DNA of 64,000 nucleotides, from NCBI RefSeq assembly GCF_963678635.1, contig NC_087068.1, positions 57,707,896 to 57,771,895 of the forward strand. The letters are read 5' to 3'. Shown in pieces: positions 63,601-64,000 of this stretch. The notes under the pieces are model-generated. The model saw nothing but the letters and a program-made list of their open reading frames with translations. It made no database searches and was not told the DNA's origin. Both the position numbers and the translations under genes were made by a program. How positions within the stretch are numbered: position 1 is the stretch's first letter; every line of letters starts with the position of its first letter. This DNA comes from Symsagittifera roscoffensis. Taxonomy: Eukaryota; Xenacoelomorpha; Acoela; Convolutidae.

Positions 63601-64000
63601 GCCGTGAAAACAGAAATTTGTGAAATATCTAGCCAAGAGCAAGCTAGCAATTTTTCATCAAAATGTATTGTTTTCTGTTTCCTGTTTAAAACAAACCCAT
63701 TGAGAGAAAATGAGCCTAGTGAGAATAATAACATAAGTCGTACTAGATTTTGTCGTTTTTTAAGGTTGTATAGGTATCTTTACTAGGTCCATCGGCCTTG
63801 GGTTATTCTTAGGTAAAATGCAGCAAACAATGCGCTTTGATGATGTCTTCATACCATAGGTTTGCAATTAACAAATTTTGCCGAATAAGTTCACGAAAAC
63901 GGGCGAACTTACTGGCAACAAAGCAGACCCGTTATCATACGTCCAAATTGAATTCTGACAACAGCAACGAAATTAAGAAAACCAAGTTGATTCAAATAAT

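Noticed and set aside
1-64000. CRISPR arrays, bacterial operons, rRNA genes
   Set aside because: None seen; spliced genes and eukaryotic transposons exclude a prokaryotic reading of the window.

Overview
This is eukaryotic, almost certainly animal, DNA. It is AT-rich, its genes carry spliced introns of 0.15 to 12 kb, and most of the window is transposable elements. Two host loci are recognisable. A DEDDh 3'-5' exonuclease gene of the ISG20/AEN/REXO4 type occupies 3693-6816 (+), with a broken second copy at 10375-11011. A six-helix DRAM/TMEM150-type membrane protein gene spans 30877-47807 (+, four exons). The species is not determinable from the sequence. A chordate or other invertebrate is plausible, and larvacean tunicates are one guess because they carry env-bearing Ty3 elements and many SINEs.

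Layout: 1-3.6 kb is noncoding, with a tRNA-derived SINE flanked by an 11-bp target duplication. 3.7-6.8 kb is the exonuclease gene, with a hAT-type MITE in intron 1. 6.8-11.2 kb holds degenerate tandem repeats and the exonuclease pseudocopy. 11.244-30.104 kb is one complete 18.9-kb Ty3/gypsy-class LTR element on the minus strand. Its 410-bp LTRs look identical, its target duplication is TAAT, and it has a 2,726-aa Gag-Pol plus a 3' chain of at least five further ORFs joined by very short overlaps. 30.9-47.8 kb is the DRAM-like gene; its second intron contains a complete 9.44-kb BEL/Pao element in the same orientation (37.100-46.542 kb, target duplication TTAAA). 47.8-55.6 kb is gene-poor. 55.626-55.825 kb is a 200-N assembly gap next to a decayed Ty1/copia pol (to about 57.25 kb). 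60.3-61.5 kb holds foldback (palindromic) elements, and 62.3-63.6 kb holds degenerate repeats.

The most unusual object is the Ty3/gypsy element. After a conventional gag-protease-RT-RNaseH-integrase polyprotein come, in order on the minus strand: a 76-aa and a 62-aa hydrophobic ORF sharing an ATGA stop/start; a 378-codon ORF with no ATG; an envelope-like ORF whose start lies inside the end of that frame and which resembles class III (chuvirus-like) glycoproteins; and a 601-aa ORF of unknown function joined to env by a second ATGA. A basic 155-aa ORF also precedes and overlaps gag-pol. Such a chain implies coupled reinitiation and/or alternative splicing.

The BEL/Pao element has two surprises of its own: an extra ORF ahead of gag with an SGNH-hydrolase-like layout, and LTRs that contain a tRNA-like block with near-consensus Pol III A and B boxes.
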